DNA from: Fragilaria crotonensis
Lineage: Eukaryota; Bacillariophyta; Fragilariophyceae; Fragilariales; Fragilariaceae
NCBI GenBank assembly: GCA_022925895.1
Contig: JAKSYS010000133.1
Span: 1-64,000, forward strand
Length of the DNA stretch: 64,000 nucleotides
Reading direction: 5' to 3'
The position numbers and the translations under genes are program-made. A model generated the notes under the pieces. The model was not told where the DNA came from. It was given only the letters and a program-made list of their open reading frames with translations, and made no database searches. How positions within the stretch are numbered: the first letter of the stretch is position 1; every line of letters begins with the position of its first letter. Shown piece after piece: positions 35,301-45,758 of this stretch.

Positions 35301-36115
35301 ATGACGAAGGCTCTACTCTCCGTGCTCTTCATCCTCTTGTCGGGTAGTTTCTCGACTGTTACCTTTGGTTTCGTCGTGAATCATCCACGAGTGTCACGTA
35401 ATAGTAATGCTCGATTCCAAAAATCACTTGTTCTGAACGCCTTTGATGTGTCTGGGATGTGGCCTAGTGGCCTTAGTTTTGGAAAGGGTGAATTCAGATT
35501 CTACAAAAGTTTCGACAGTTGGATGTCCATTTTCTCCGAGGAAGATCGTCAAGCATATCCTGAGATATTCAACCTACCCCAGGGAACATACGAAGTTAGT
35601 ATGAAAAAGCCTCTTGGCATTGTCTTTGAAGAGATTGAAGCTGGCATGGGTGTTTACGTCCAAGATTTGGTCCAAGATGGAGCAGCCGAGCGTCAAGGAA
35701 TCATTCAACGAGGAGACGTGCTCGTTGGTATTACCGCCATCAAAGTGGTTGGTGCCAAATGGGAACGTCGTCTGCTTCCGGCTCGGCCATTTGACTTTGA
35801 TACAGTCATTGGTGCCATCTCGTCCAACGAACCGAAATGGGGTTGTGACGATGTTGTTCTTTGTAAGTGCTTGTGACTTCAGTGTGCGTCTGTGCCAATG
35901 ACGAATGCTTGCATTCATCAAAGACAACCCGACTGACTGTCAACCTTTCTTTTCTGTCTCTCTTGTCAGTGTTTGAAAGACCGGGAGAAGCAGATTCAAA
36001 GGCAGTGGACGAATTCATGCTCTTCTTCAACCCACCAGGGACTCACCATGGCGACAGCAGCAATGATTTTGTGTGTGAGTTTTTTCATCAGGGTGCGCTA
36101 GCTACTGTAGCATGA
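35301..36115 (+). CDS. PDZ-domain protein with plastid-type leader
   Basis: Two exons (35301-35862, 35970-36115; intron 107 nt, donor TTTGTAAGT, acceptor CTTGTCAG, phase 1) encode 235 residues. The ATG at 35301 starts a signal peptide (MTKALLSVLFILLSGSFSTVTFG). FG/FVV and a basic Ser/Arg/Asn segment follow, fitting a signal plus transit peptide for the complex plastid. The mature part contains one PDZ domain (~95-185): KKPLGIVFEE as the carboxylate-binding loop, then GVYVQDLVQDGAAERQGIIQRGDVLVGI. The C-terminus is short (DEFMLFFNPP onward) with no protease domain, so it is an adaptor rather than a DegP-type protease. Partner unknown. Confidence 0.75.
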
Positions 36116-36458
36116 CGATGCAGATGTAACGTTACAAAATGAATTTATAATAATGCTAAAACGTTGGTTGTGTCCTTTCATTTTCCGCAAGAAGTTTAGA
36201 ATCATGTGTTTATCTATCTGCTGTTGCAATGAAACACTACTAGAAATAGGTTACAACTAGATGCCCACAAATAGTCGCTCTGGGTATGCTGCCAGTTTCA
36301 TTGCCCAACAAGACTATCCCAACCAAGGAGATCCGAATGCCGAGCGCTGCCAAGTATGCAATCGTCACGATTGCAGCACATTCGTGTATGTTTAGCTGTA
36401 AAGTATCCATTCGAATCATGGAACGAAAATGGGAAAACAGAGAACAGACTCAGGTCCT
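36116..36458. other. Short intergenic stretch between convergent genes
   Basis: AT-rich 3' flanks of two convergent genes. Nothing else seen. Confidence 0.5.
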
Positions 36459-37951
36459 TCACTCCGTTTTCCTTCTTCGAAAAATCAAATTCTTGGCCTT
36501 TTCAATGGTATTGGTGGCCTTGGTTTTGGCAACATCCTTCGCCACCTTGGCAGTTTGTTTTGTCAATGCCGACAAGTCCTCTCGTTCTGATGCCAATACC
36601 TCCACCTTTCCTTCCAGCTCTTCCTTATCTCGCGCAGCCTTCATGAGTTCCTGGAAGTCGCTTGCAAGGCGGATTCTTTTTGCCACAGTTTGTTATTCAA
36701 ATCCGACTTTACGGATTCCATCGCGAGCTTGCCTCCATGCGTGCCCTGCGAGCCTTGGCCTCCGCCTCTTCTTGGGCTTGTCGCAACACGTTCTCGGCCA
36801 AGGTACGATCCTTCTGTCGTGCATTCTGTTCCATTTCAAGACGATCTTCCCATTCCATCTGATCGTCCATGTAAATTTGACGCAATTCTGTAAAATTGGT
36901 TTGCAAGGCTTGGAATTGTTCTGTAAATTGGACTTTCCATTCATTCGCCATGTTGACTTCCTCCTTTGCCTTTAAGAGTTCTTGTTCCAATTTTGTAATT
37001 TCCATGCGCAAGGCTTGTTCCTTCAAGGCTGATTCGGCTTGCATGGCCTCTTCCTTGAGCCGCAATGTTTCTTGAAGCTGTAGCTTGTCCCGATGGGCGG
37101 CAAACTTGTATTCTTGAAATTGATCTGCCAATCGCTCGAGACGAGCTTCATAACCGGCTTCTTGAGATCTAAAGGACAATATGTAAAGTGTGAGCAATAC
37201 ATGTATAGCAGGTTGAAACTTGGCAATGCAAAACGCAATACGCTGCACAGAAACCATTCAGCATGACTTACTGGAGTTCAGCTCGCAATTCTCGGACAAG
37301 TTCCTTTTGTTGCATCGCCTTGCGTTCCAAGTCTTCTCGCAATTTCATGACCTGGTCTCGTGCCGCATGTAAGAATTGACTTGCTTCGTACAAGTCGGGA
37401 TCGAAAAGACTATTGTCATCGTCCACCGAGGCAGTAGTAGTTGCTGCTGTTGTTGTGGACGACGAGTCATTTGGTTTGAGGGCATGTCCAAAGCCTGAGA
37501 ATATGACTGGTGCTGGTTTTGGTGGATCAATCGGTACTGGTGATGGAGGAGTGACACTTGTGGTGGTGGCATGACCAAAGCCACTAAAGAGTGGTGCCGC
37601 TGCCAATGGCTGTGATGATGATGATGTCGGTGCTGCATTCGTTACGTGTCCGAATCCGGAAAAAACGGGTGCAGGTGGTGGCGGCGGTGATGATTGTGAT
37701 TCTGGAGATGATTCTGTAACAGCTGATGATGTGGCATGACCAAATCCTGAAAAGATGGGAGGAGTTTTGGTTTCTGGCTGTGATTCTGGTGGTGGATTGG
37801 TAGTAGCAGTTGAAGCCGTATCAATAGTGTTGCCATTCGCTAGTCCGAATGCATTGCCGGCACCTTTTGTGGTAAAGGCATATCCGTGTGTTCCAACAAT
37901 CAGAAAGGAGACATACAAGGCAATGGTGGCGTTTAATTTGAGTCCCATCAT
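36459..37951 (-). CDS. Secretory or plastid protein with four FSGFGH repeats and a long coiled coil
   Basis: Exon 1 (37951-37272) and exon 2 (37168-36459) are joined by a 103-nt intron (donor CCAGTAAGT, acceptor CCTTTAG, phase 2). The first 24 residues are a signal peptide (NATIALYVSFLIVGTHGYAFTT) with an AF motif that suggests plastid targeting. Next come four copies of a Pro/Ser/Thr-rich unit ending in (I/V/L)FSGFGHA or V, spaced 31-38 residues. The rest is a long, charged coiled coil (from ~195, SQFLHAARDQVMKLREDLERKA) ending in a Lys/Arg tail (NLIFRRRKTE). Around 36660-36710 the coiled coil changes frame twice (through MESVKSDLNNKLWQKESALQA), so two compensating indels are suspected. Not recognised as a known family. 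Confidence 0.65.
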
Positions 37952-39181
37952 GCTGGTTACGTGTGACTTTTTAGTTGTCAGTTTGTGTAGGTCGAACAGA
38001 ATCCGTGATGCGAAAGAAACTTGGAACTTGGAGCAACTGGTAATGTAAAAGATAGACGAAAATTTACAACAAGTATAAGGAGCAGGTCAGCTACAATGAT
38101 GCTGAGTGTCGAAGTGATGAGAGACTGAGAGAGTATTGTGTCTAGTGATCGTGCAGATCTTTTTCGAACGTCAAATACAAGAAACGAAGAAAGAGTGAAC
38201 CCAGCATTCTCGAAGGGATGCTTTTCGTTCTCGTTCGAAGCTGCAACGACGTCGAACGTGACGCCATCGTTCACAGACGTCATCATTTCTGCTCAGTCAG
38301 CATTGAATTAGCCAATCAAACTCTCTGAAACAGATGCAATGACGTGAAACGTACGTGGTGGATGCCGTAGTTGGTGCATCAATAATGCGTCATAGTTCCA
38401 CATGATGCGAACCCCAAATCATGCCGTTACTGGAAAGTTGTTTCTGATGCTCTATGCATGCATGGTTCCGACTCCCAAGAGTCTGCCAAAGTGCCAAGTA
38501 ATAGGAGCATACTCCTGGTGAGTAGATGTACCAGTACCAGGTACCAGGTACCGTACTGTACACAATGACTTTTACTCGGAGCTCGGAGTACTGGAATACC
38601 GGGTACTGTTGTGCTACACCTACTTGCTCAGAAATTGCTGTATCATACCAGTCGATGTGCAGACCTGATAAAAGACTGCACAAACCGACGACCAGATGGG
38701 GTATCTCGGTATCTCGGTATCTCGCAGTAGGACGTTGCTGTGGCAGACTCCACGCATACACGCCATCGTCGACACTGAAACCTGCCATGGTCGCATTGAT
38801 GCCCTCCCTCGACATTCAAAGTCAACGTTGTCAAATTGAACTCTTTCACGCACAACTCACGGCCACTCTAGCACATTTTGATGATTCAACTCGTTTTTCT
38901 ATGTGATTTTTGACCTAGAAATTGCTGATACGAACCTACACTCGTCGAGTGTGTATAGTAACATGTAAAGAATGTTGAGTACTAGTATACCTCCTGCTGA
39001 TGTCTGCAACTGTGAAAGTTAGGTCAAGTGAAGTCGGTGGGACAATGATTCTGATACAGCCACGTCGTGAAGAAGAGCGATGAGATTGATTGTTCCAATC
39101 GTCCTTCTATTAGCAGGCCTCTACCGTTAGGTGTACATCGCTAGATTGGGAATCCCAGTACGTGAGTACTCCGAGCGCACA
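37952..39181. other. Intergenic stretch with GTAC-rich patch and short tandem repeat
   Basis: 38515-38610 is GTAC-rich (gtaccaggtaccaggtaccg). 38698-38726 is a TATCTCGG tandem of three copies. Short open frames on both strands look random. Confidence 0.5.
38698..38726. repeat. TATCTCGG tandem (three copies)
   Basis: Three head-to-tail copies of an 8-base unit. No function seen. Confidence 0.85.
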
Positions 39182-42100
39182 TTAATACTTGTCTTTTCTC
39201 GGCACCACATCCGCATCAATCCCAGCCCACCCTGTAGGCCATTCGTAGGCATAGGCCATATGGTCGACATCGGTCCAATTGTGCAATGCAGTTTTGCGCG
39301 GCAAGAACGAATACCAGGAATCCATCATTGAGAGACCATGATATCCGCGCATCCGATTAATGTATCCGGAAAATGTCGAGAACCACGTGCCTGCAAACGC
39401 ACGACCGCGACTGGCCACAATAGTATCAATCATACCCATGTAATTCGGATCGAGATGGCTCAAATTGGCAAACTCCCAATAATCACTCAAAAAACGAACT
39501 CGGCGATGACGAGCAATGGGATTGAACCACGATAAATTCCGTTCGTCCGTCGCAATGTACAAGATTTCATCGGGCTTCCACAATTCTAGAGTGTTGTTCC
39601 ACCACAACTCTGCTGGTAATTTGACTTTTTGATACTGCAAATCCCCTCGACGGACATGCATTGCGCTGTATCCACCACTACCATCCTTGTCGGCACCACC
39701 AACAACCACTGCTCTTGCTGAATTCGTCGTCGTTCGTTGCTTGCCTTCGTACTGCAATGCCTTGACAATTTTACCAGCCGCACAGTAAATTTGATCATGA
39801 TAATGCAGAAAGTCTCGGACGAAGCGTTTCACAGTATTGTCAATGGCAGAATCCGTAAAGTGCAACATGGAGTAAAAATGAGTCAGCATGCGAAACTTCA
39901 TCACGTTGGCAGGGAAATGAATCACGGGGAACGCGTTGAACTTTTGAGTCCAATAGGTTATTTCACGTTTGCCACAAAAGTGCCTTGCTGATTGGACCGA
40001 CTCCTCATCCATAATTTGCTCCTTGTAGGCGTGAACATCAAAGACAACACACCCATCTTCGGCACGAAATCCAGGATTGTAGGCGGACGATTCCAAAAAG
40101 CCATTCAGGGTAAAGCAGGAGCGTTCACTTTTCGCGCGAACTTCGCAATGCTCCGCCGCATTCATAATGGTAGTCGCGTTCTCGCCCTTGGGGAGTGGCA
40201 CGAGGCCGTGTGGACCACCTTCCTTTTTCAGAAATTCAGGCATGGTGATGATTTTTAACCGTTTTTGGAATTCGGGAGTATGCAATGGGAAGAAATCAGC
40301 AAATGATCGCGTCTTGTGCTTAGTTGTGTCATGCTGTGTGCGTACGTTAGTGCCGAAAGTATAAGGACAACGAATGTTCAAGAAAGTAGCATGACCGTCC
40401 GCCTTCGACTACTTACATTGAGGAGATAGAGGACAATTTCAGGTGGAAGTACCAGAGTTCTCCCTGTCACGAACGCAATGATGAAGATGATTTCCATCGA
40501 CATTCGAACATTGTTCCAACCACCCCGATCGATCGCGAATGTAATATACTTCTCTTGAGGTCCTACGGCAAAAGGAGATTTGAAGTTTCGATCGCGATCA
40601 CCCTGTGGATCATTCCAGTATGCCAACGAGTCTACGTTGACATCACATTCGATGTGCGCACGAGTGGCGCCGATCATGGCAGGAGTCTGATCCATCGGTC
40701 GACCAGAGATACCCCGTGCCACTGGCTTCTTAGTCCAGTCAACATCTTGTTCCAGCATGTCAAGGGTCAGTTTTGGGACCTTTCGGTCCAGGGTTTCAGC
40801 ATCGCTTTCATCCTCCTTTTCTGGTTCTACCGTTTTGTCTTCTTCATGCGCGTGCGTAGCATTCAAGGGAGGTTTCACTTTAATCGGCGATTCCACAGCG
40901 TCTTGCCGAATTTCATGCTCAATCAACTCATCTCCATCAATCCCGACCCATGCAATTGGCCATTCTCGAGCAAAGTGGTTGCCGCTTATATATTGCCATT
41001 TTTGCATCCAGTCTCTCCGCGGCGCATATGAATACCATGAGTTGGTCATTGAAATGCCACGATATCCTCGCAACCGATTGATGTAACCGGAAAACGTTGA
41101 GAACCATGTTCCTGTAAATGTCCGCCCATAGGAGGCGACGATTGTTTCGATCATACCCAAATAGGTGGGATCCAATTGATCCAATTGGACCACATTGTTA
41201 TAGTCGTCCATATACTTGACTGGGTGGCCGTATTTGGCAGTTAGTGGATCAAAGAAGGAGCGGTTCTTTTCATCCGTTGAAATGTACAGCGCTTCGCCTT
41301 GCTTAAGGAATGACTTGGTATTGTTGTACCAGTCGTCAATACTAATTCGTGTCTCCTTGTATTGAAAGTCCCCATGACGAACATGCCAACTGCTGAATTC
41401 TGGGAATTCCTTTCGTAGCGCATGAATAATCTTGCCGGCGGCACATTGAATTTCATCCTTGTAATGAAGGGAATCTCTGACCAATCGTTTCATGTAATTG
41501 TCTGTAATCGGATTCGTGAAGTACATTGTGGCATAGTAGTGATCCAGCACCCGATACAGATCAACGCCAGTCAAATCCCAGTGCAAGAGTTGTGGATGGG
41601 TCCATGTCGCATTGTAATACGTAGGAACTCGCCCAACGCCACAAAATCGAACGGCTTTGGCCAAATTTTCCTGCGTAATGTTCTTGCCTTCAAAGACATC
41701 CTCGTCGAAAATCAAACACTGTTCTCGAACTCGAAATGTGGGTTGCCAACCAACGGGTCGAAAGTGTTTCCACAAATTATCGCAATTGGAAGGTAAACCG
41801 GCTGCTCGCAAACACAGGTCTCCCAACGGCTTCAGTTGTTTGAGTTCCTCGTCCTTCAATCCCAACACTCGTGCTCCGTGATTCGCCAAAAAATCCGACA
41901 TGGTGATGGTGGATATTCTCTTTTGTAAGGTTGGGAGGGATAGGAAACTTCCAAAACTTCGTGCACCATCCGTTCCCACGCCTAGTAGATAAAACGGACT
42001 CTTGGGTGGCAATATCAGAGTCCGACCGGTGGCTGCCGCCAGAACGACCATGTTTTCAAAGGACATGCGAACATTATTCCATCCTCCCGGATCTGGTTCA

Positions 42101-42924
42101 AAGGATAAAAATTGCAGATTCGTTGCTTCTGTTGGTTGGTGTGAAAACGGAGTCACAAATTGCAAATCGCGTGTTCCGACCGGATCATTCCAATAGGCCA
42201 ATTCCAAATCATCCACGACGTATCCATCGTCGCAGTGAATGCGACCCCTTTGAGCACCGATAAGCGCGGGTGTTTGGGACATTGGTAGTCCCACAACACC
42301 ACGAGCGAGATTTTGTTCCTGTTCTTGTGGCACTTCTTTCAGCTTTTGTTCGTCTTGTTGTTGCTGCTGCTGTTGCTGTTTCGGCGGTTGAGACTTTTGC
42401 TGCTTTTGTTCGTCTTGTTGTTGTTGCTGCTTTTGTTCGTCATGTTGTTGCTGCTGCTTCTGTTGTGACTCTTGCTTCGGCTTTTCCTCCACTACAATAT
42501 GCTTTGTCACTACCACTTCATCATGCTTTTCGTTTTCGGGCGGTGGTGCGGTCGTTAGCGGTATTTGCTGTTGCTGTTGTTCAGCATGATGAAACAGGAG
42601 TGGCAAGTCCTGCTCCAGTTCCTTCATCATTAGTGATTTTTCTTGTTCGACAAATGTTTTCCAATTCTTTCGAATTTGTCCGCTCTGATGCAAGAGTGAT
42701 GCCAATCCGACAACATGATTATTATTGTTGTTTGCGTTGATAGTGCCTGTTGCATCTTGTTGCTGTTGTTGTTGTTCTTGTTGTGCCAGTGGCGATGTCA
42801 ATTCAAACAAGTAAATGGGCAGGAGCATAAAGACAGCCAAGGCACAGGTTGCCACCAAGAGAATTACAATTTTGAGTTTGGTCCATTCACTAAAATTGAT
42901 GACACCCTGCGCCGGTGGACGCAC
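39182..42924 (-). CDS. Two-domain GDP-fucose O-fucosyltransferase-like Golgi protein
   Basis: Exons 42924-40417 and 40333-39182 with an 83-nt intron (donor CAATGTAAGT, acceptor CACACAG, phase 0) give about 1,219 residues. A signal anchor near the N-terminus (KIVILLVATCALAVFMLLPIYLF) is followed by a Gln-rich low-complexity stretch. Two homologous domains follow. Each has PM.QTPA.IGA.R, GGWNNVRMS(F/M)E, TGRTL(I/V)LPP, an arginine-containing H(V)R(R/H)GD(L/F)QY block, YI(S/A)TDE and an end block G.TWFSTFSGYINR(L/M)RGY. That fits the GT-B O-fucosyltransferase-like family, with the HxRRGD arginine expected to bind the GDP-sugar. In domain 1 the block reads HVRHGDFQY and in domain 2 HVRRGDLQY. No in-frame ATG lies between the upstream stop (~43032) and 42924 (a GTG); an ATG at 43009 is in another frame, so the N-terminus needs a missing base or an undetected exon. 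Confidence 0.8.
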
Positions 42925-43032
42925 GGCACGAGCTGACCGATAGGTACTTCTCGGTCTTCGTGGTCGTCGAGATGAGGACGGCGATGTTCGTGTTGAGGGG
43001 AGCGAACATGATCTCTGTTTGGTAGTTTGTTA

Positions 43033-43776
43033 CTTTGTATCGGTTGTTGTCCTGTGGGCCAGCGTTCGTTATGCTGTACCGTACTGGAGTACTATTTTGT
43101 ACTGTATCGAATTGCTACTGGATGTTGTTGTCAGTGACGACAATATTTCTCAGGAAAAGATTTGGTTGATTCGTTGAGTGACACAATGAAGACAGGAGAC
43201 GGTAAGCTTGGACTACGCTTGATATGCTTTCGGATGGACTCAAGATTTGACTGTGTGTTGGAGCGATGGGCGTCAAGCGTCAACAACGCACAGCATGGCC
43301 GTTTGGGTCACAAATTCACTGCACCGGCCCTGGCAACCTACTCCAAGTTTGGATCTTGAAACCGAAAATCGGGCCAAAAGTGCGAGTACTGGAGTACCAG
43401 GTACTGAGTACTGTAGACTGTACACTTTACCCCTAAAGATCTAAATACGGTACCACTATATCACTGGAGTACCATACACGCGTATCAAGTATCGCAACAG
43501 ATATGCTGTCTTGAACCGCACTTGTACCGACGACGGTTGGCAGTTCGCAGTTCGCAGTGCGTCTTGACTCATAACCCATCAGTTGTGGGAAACACTTCCC
43601 CACAGCCACTTATCCGTTTTCGACGACAATAATCCAGGTACGATGATCGAATTCATCTCGCTCGCCACACATCACACACAACGACTAATGACGTTCGAAG
43701 CAACAAATTGCAAATGAACGTCGTCGTTTGTCACGTGTCATGAGCTTTCATTTTGTCACAGCAACCATTGTTTGAT
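43033..43776. other. Divergent intergenic region, GTAC-rich
   Basis: Promoter region between the O-fucosyltransferase-like gene (-) and the hemerythrin-like gene (+). GTAC tetramers cluster at 43075-43110 and 43380-43475 (gtactggagtaccaggtact). No gene seen. Confidence 0.5.
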
Positions 43777-44749
43777 ATGAGATCTCGAAATATCCTGTTG
43801 TTGCTGTATCTTCTCCTCGTATGCAGGAGTGGTGGAGCAGTTGTGACTTTTTCAGAATCCATTTGTTCGGTCGATGATGAAGCCAATGCGTCTTCATTTT
43901 TGTTGCAGCAGCAACAACGAGAGAGCGAAGCTGGATTTGGAACCTATCACCTTCATGGATGGCGTTGGCACTCCATGTCAGTCCTACGTGAATTGAGGCT
44001 CTTGCAAACATTACTACAGCCTGGCGAGGCGGAACCGCAGAAGCCACTACCAACTCGAGCGTGTGTATCCGATTTGGCACAACACATTATTGGCTTCAAT
44101 ATGAGAGGATTGCATAGAGTTGAATCCAATCTCTTTTTTCCATGGCTCAAGATCAGATTTGATCGGATCCTTGACGAGGCTGGTCGTACAGCCTTTCAGC
44201 GAATCCTTGTGACGGTGGTGCAGTACCAACAACAGCTCATCCAACAAGGACAACTCATGGTACGGAACGAAATTTTGTCGAGCGTTCTACGCTCACCGCA
44301 TGTGCTAGCGCTATTTTCTCAGCCCTCCTCTTGCGAATCCTTTTCATTCCACTCACTCATGTTTACAGATTGACACACTTTCAGAAATTGAATCGCAAGA
44401 TCAATTGGATCTCGATACCTTGACACCTCTCGTCACATCCATGGTGTCCACATTGCTCGAAATCTCTCGCCTTCAAACACAATTTCTGATCCCTGCCGTG
44501 ACTTTTCTGGTCCCCGCGTCGGAACAAATATCGTTGAACTATCAAATTTTGAAATCCATGGGATTGTGGGATTCTCGTTTGTACCTCGTTGGCATGTCCG
44601 AGGCTGTGCACGAATCATCAACCAACGAAACAGAACGGACATTGTTTCAACGCGAAATCCCCGCCCTGGTTCGATCTCTCATTCCCCGCTGGAAACGACT
44701 CTTGTACGATCCTCGAACCGCATGCCTCAGTCAATTGGCTTGCGGATGA
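43777..44749 (+). CDS. Secreted helical protein, hemerythrin-like candidate
   Basis: Exons 43777-44259 and 44369-44749 with a 109-nt intron (donor ATGGTACGG, acceptor GTTTACAG, phase 0) encode 287 residues. ATG 43777 begins a signal peptide (SRNILLLLYLLLVCRSGGA). The mature chain is mostly helical. A FNMRGLHRVESNLFFPWL segment has the HxxE...LFFPW look of hemerythrin (HHE) helices. A later EISRLQTQFLIPAV and an MGLWDSRLYLVGMSEAV segment complete the pattern. Hemerythrin-type proteins bind a di-iron centre, but I cannot place all the iron-ligand histidines, so metal binding is only a possibility. Confidence 0.6.
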
Positions 44750-45758
44750 CCATGTCACGCACGCTCACACTCATTTGCACACACACAAGGTACGTGAAAT
44801 CCCTTTCTTTCATTCGTTTGGTTCGTTTCACACTTGTGGTGTTGTTCGTTCCAACAAGAAAATATAATGAGCTTGACGTGCGCCGTACAACTTCACAGTT
44901 TTTGTACGATGATTGGCACGTCATTTGCGTCTCGCACTTTTTCCCCCGTAAAGTACAAGCGTCAGCATGAGGCTCTATATTGCGTGTGTGATTGTCATTG
45001 GTTCATTCCTTTTGCAAATCCACAAATCGAGCTACATTCCCACTCTCGGACACGAGTTGCACCCTGGTGTCATTGTGTGTTGGGAGATAACCGTAGCACG
45101 TACATTCTTCATTCTCGATGTACATGTACACTCATTTGTAAACATGTGCTGGATTTCGCTGGTTTGGAACAACTCTCTTTTTTGGCAACTAACACATTCC
45201 GCAAACGACACATCGCTTGGCGATGGTGGTCTTTTTCTGTTCCTACTGCTAGGTCTAAGGATTGAGGATATCAAGAGACTGGCGGCAACTTTTGAGGTCT
45301 TTCCAGAAGGAAAAGGTGTTGGGAACGAGTGCTTCTGAAATCGCAAACAGATAAAGTGGTAGGCGGTAGGCGGGTCCTCCTACTAGGGAGAGTATTCTGC
45401 TTGGGACTCCTACATTGTTGATTCCGGAGATTGTTCCTAGAGAGAGAGAGTATTCGTCTTGGGACTCCTCTTGTGTTGATTCCGCAAAATGTTCTAGACT
45501 GTATCTGCTCGAGAGATGGATGAAAGTTGTTTCTTGAGTCCTCTGCAATTATGGGAATCGAACGTACTGTGCAGGAGCAGTTCCCCCTCTCGTTAACAAG
45601 TTACACTTATCATTGCTATTTGAGTGAACTCTCTTCACGCTGTGTTGCAATGGTCAGCGCGTGTCAGAACTGTGGTGCGGCGGCTGATACCTTTAACTGT
45701 AACGCACCTCTGATATGACACATATGCTAGCCGTAAGCAACTCTAGAAAAATCTACGC
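44750..45758. other. Intergenic stretch with a 54-base direct repeat
   Basis: Contains a two-copy direct repeat at 45388-45498 (separate entry). 45527-45718 has an open frame with an internal ATG (45551 or 45650) that might be a 5' exon of the LRR gene, but no firm splice donor was found. Confidence 0.45.
45388..45498. repeat. Imperfect 54-base tandem duplication
   Basis: Two copies (45388-45441 and 45446-45498) share gagagtattc..cttgggactcct..ttgttgattccg and end gttctaga or gttcctaga. Separated by a short GA run. Confidence 0.75.

Noticed and set aside
42270-42740. 156-codon plus-strand frame opposite the O-fucosyltransferase-like gene
   Set aside because: It is the antisense of the Gln-rich repeat, which removes stops and gives Val/Ala/Phe runs.
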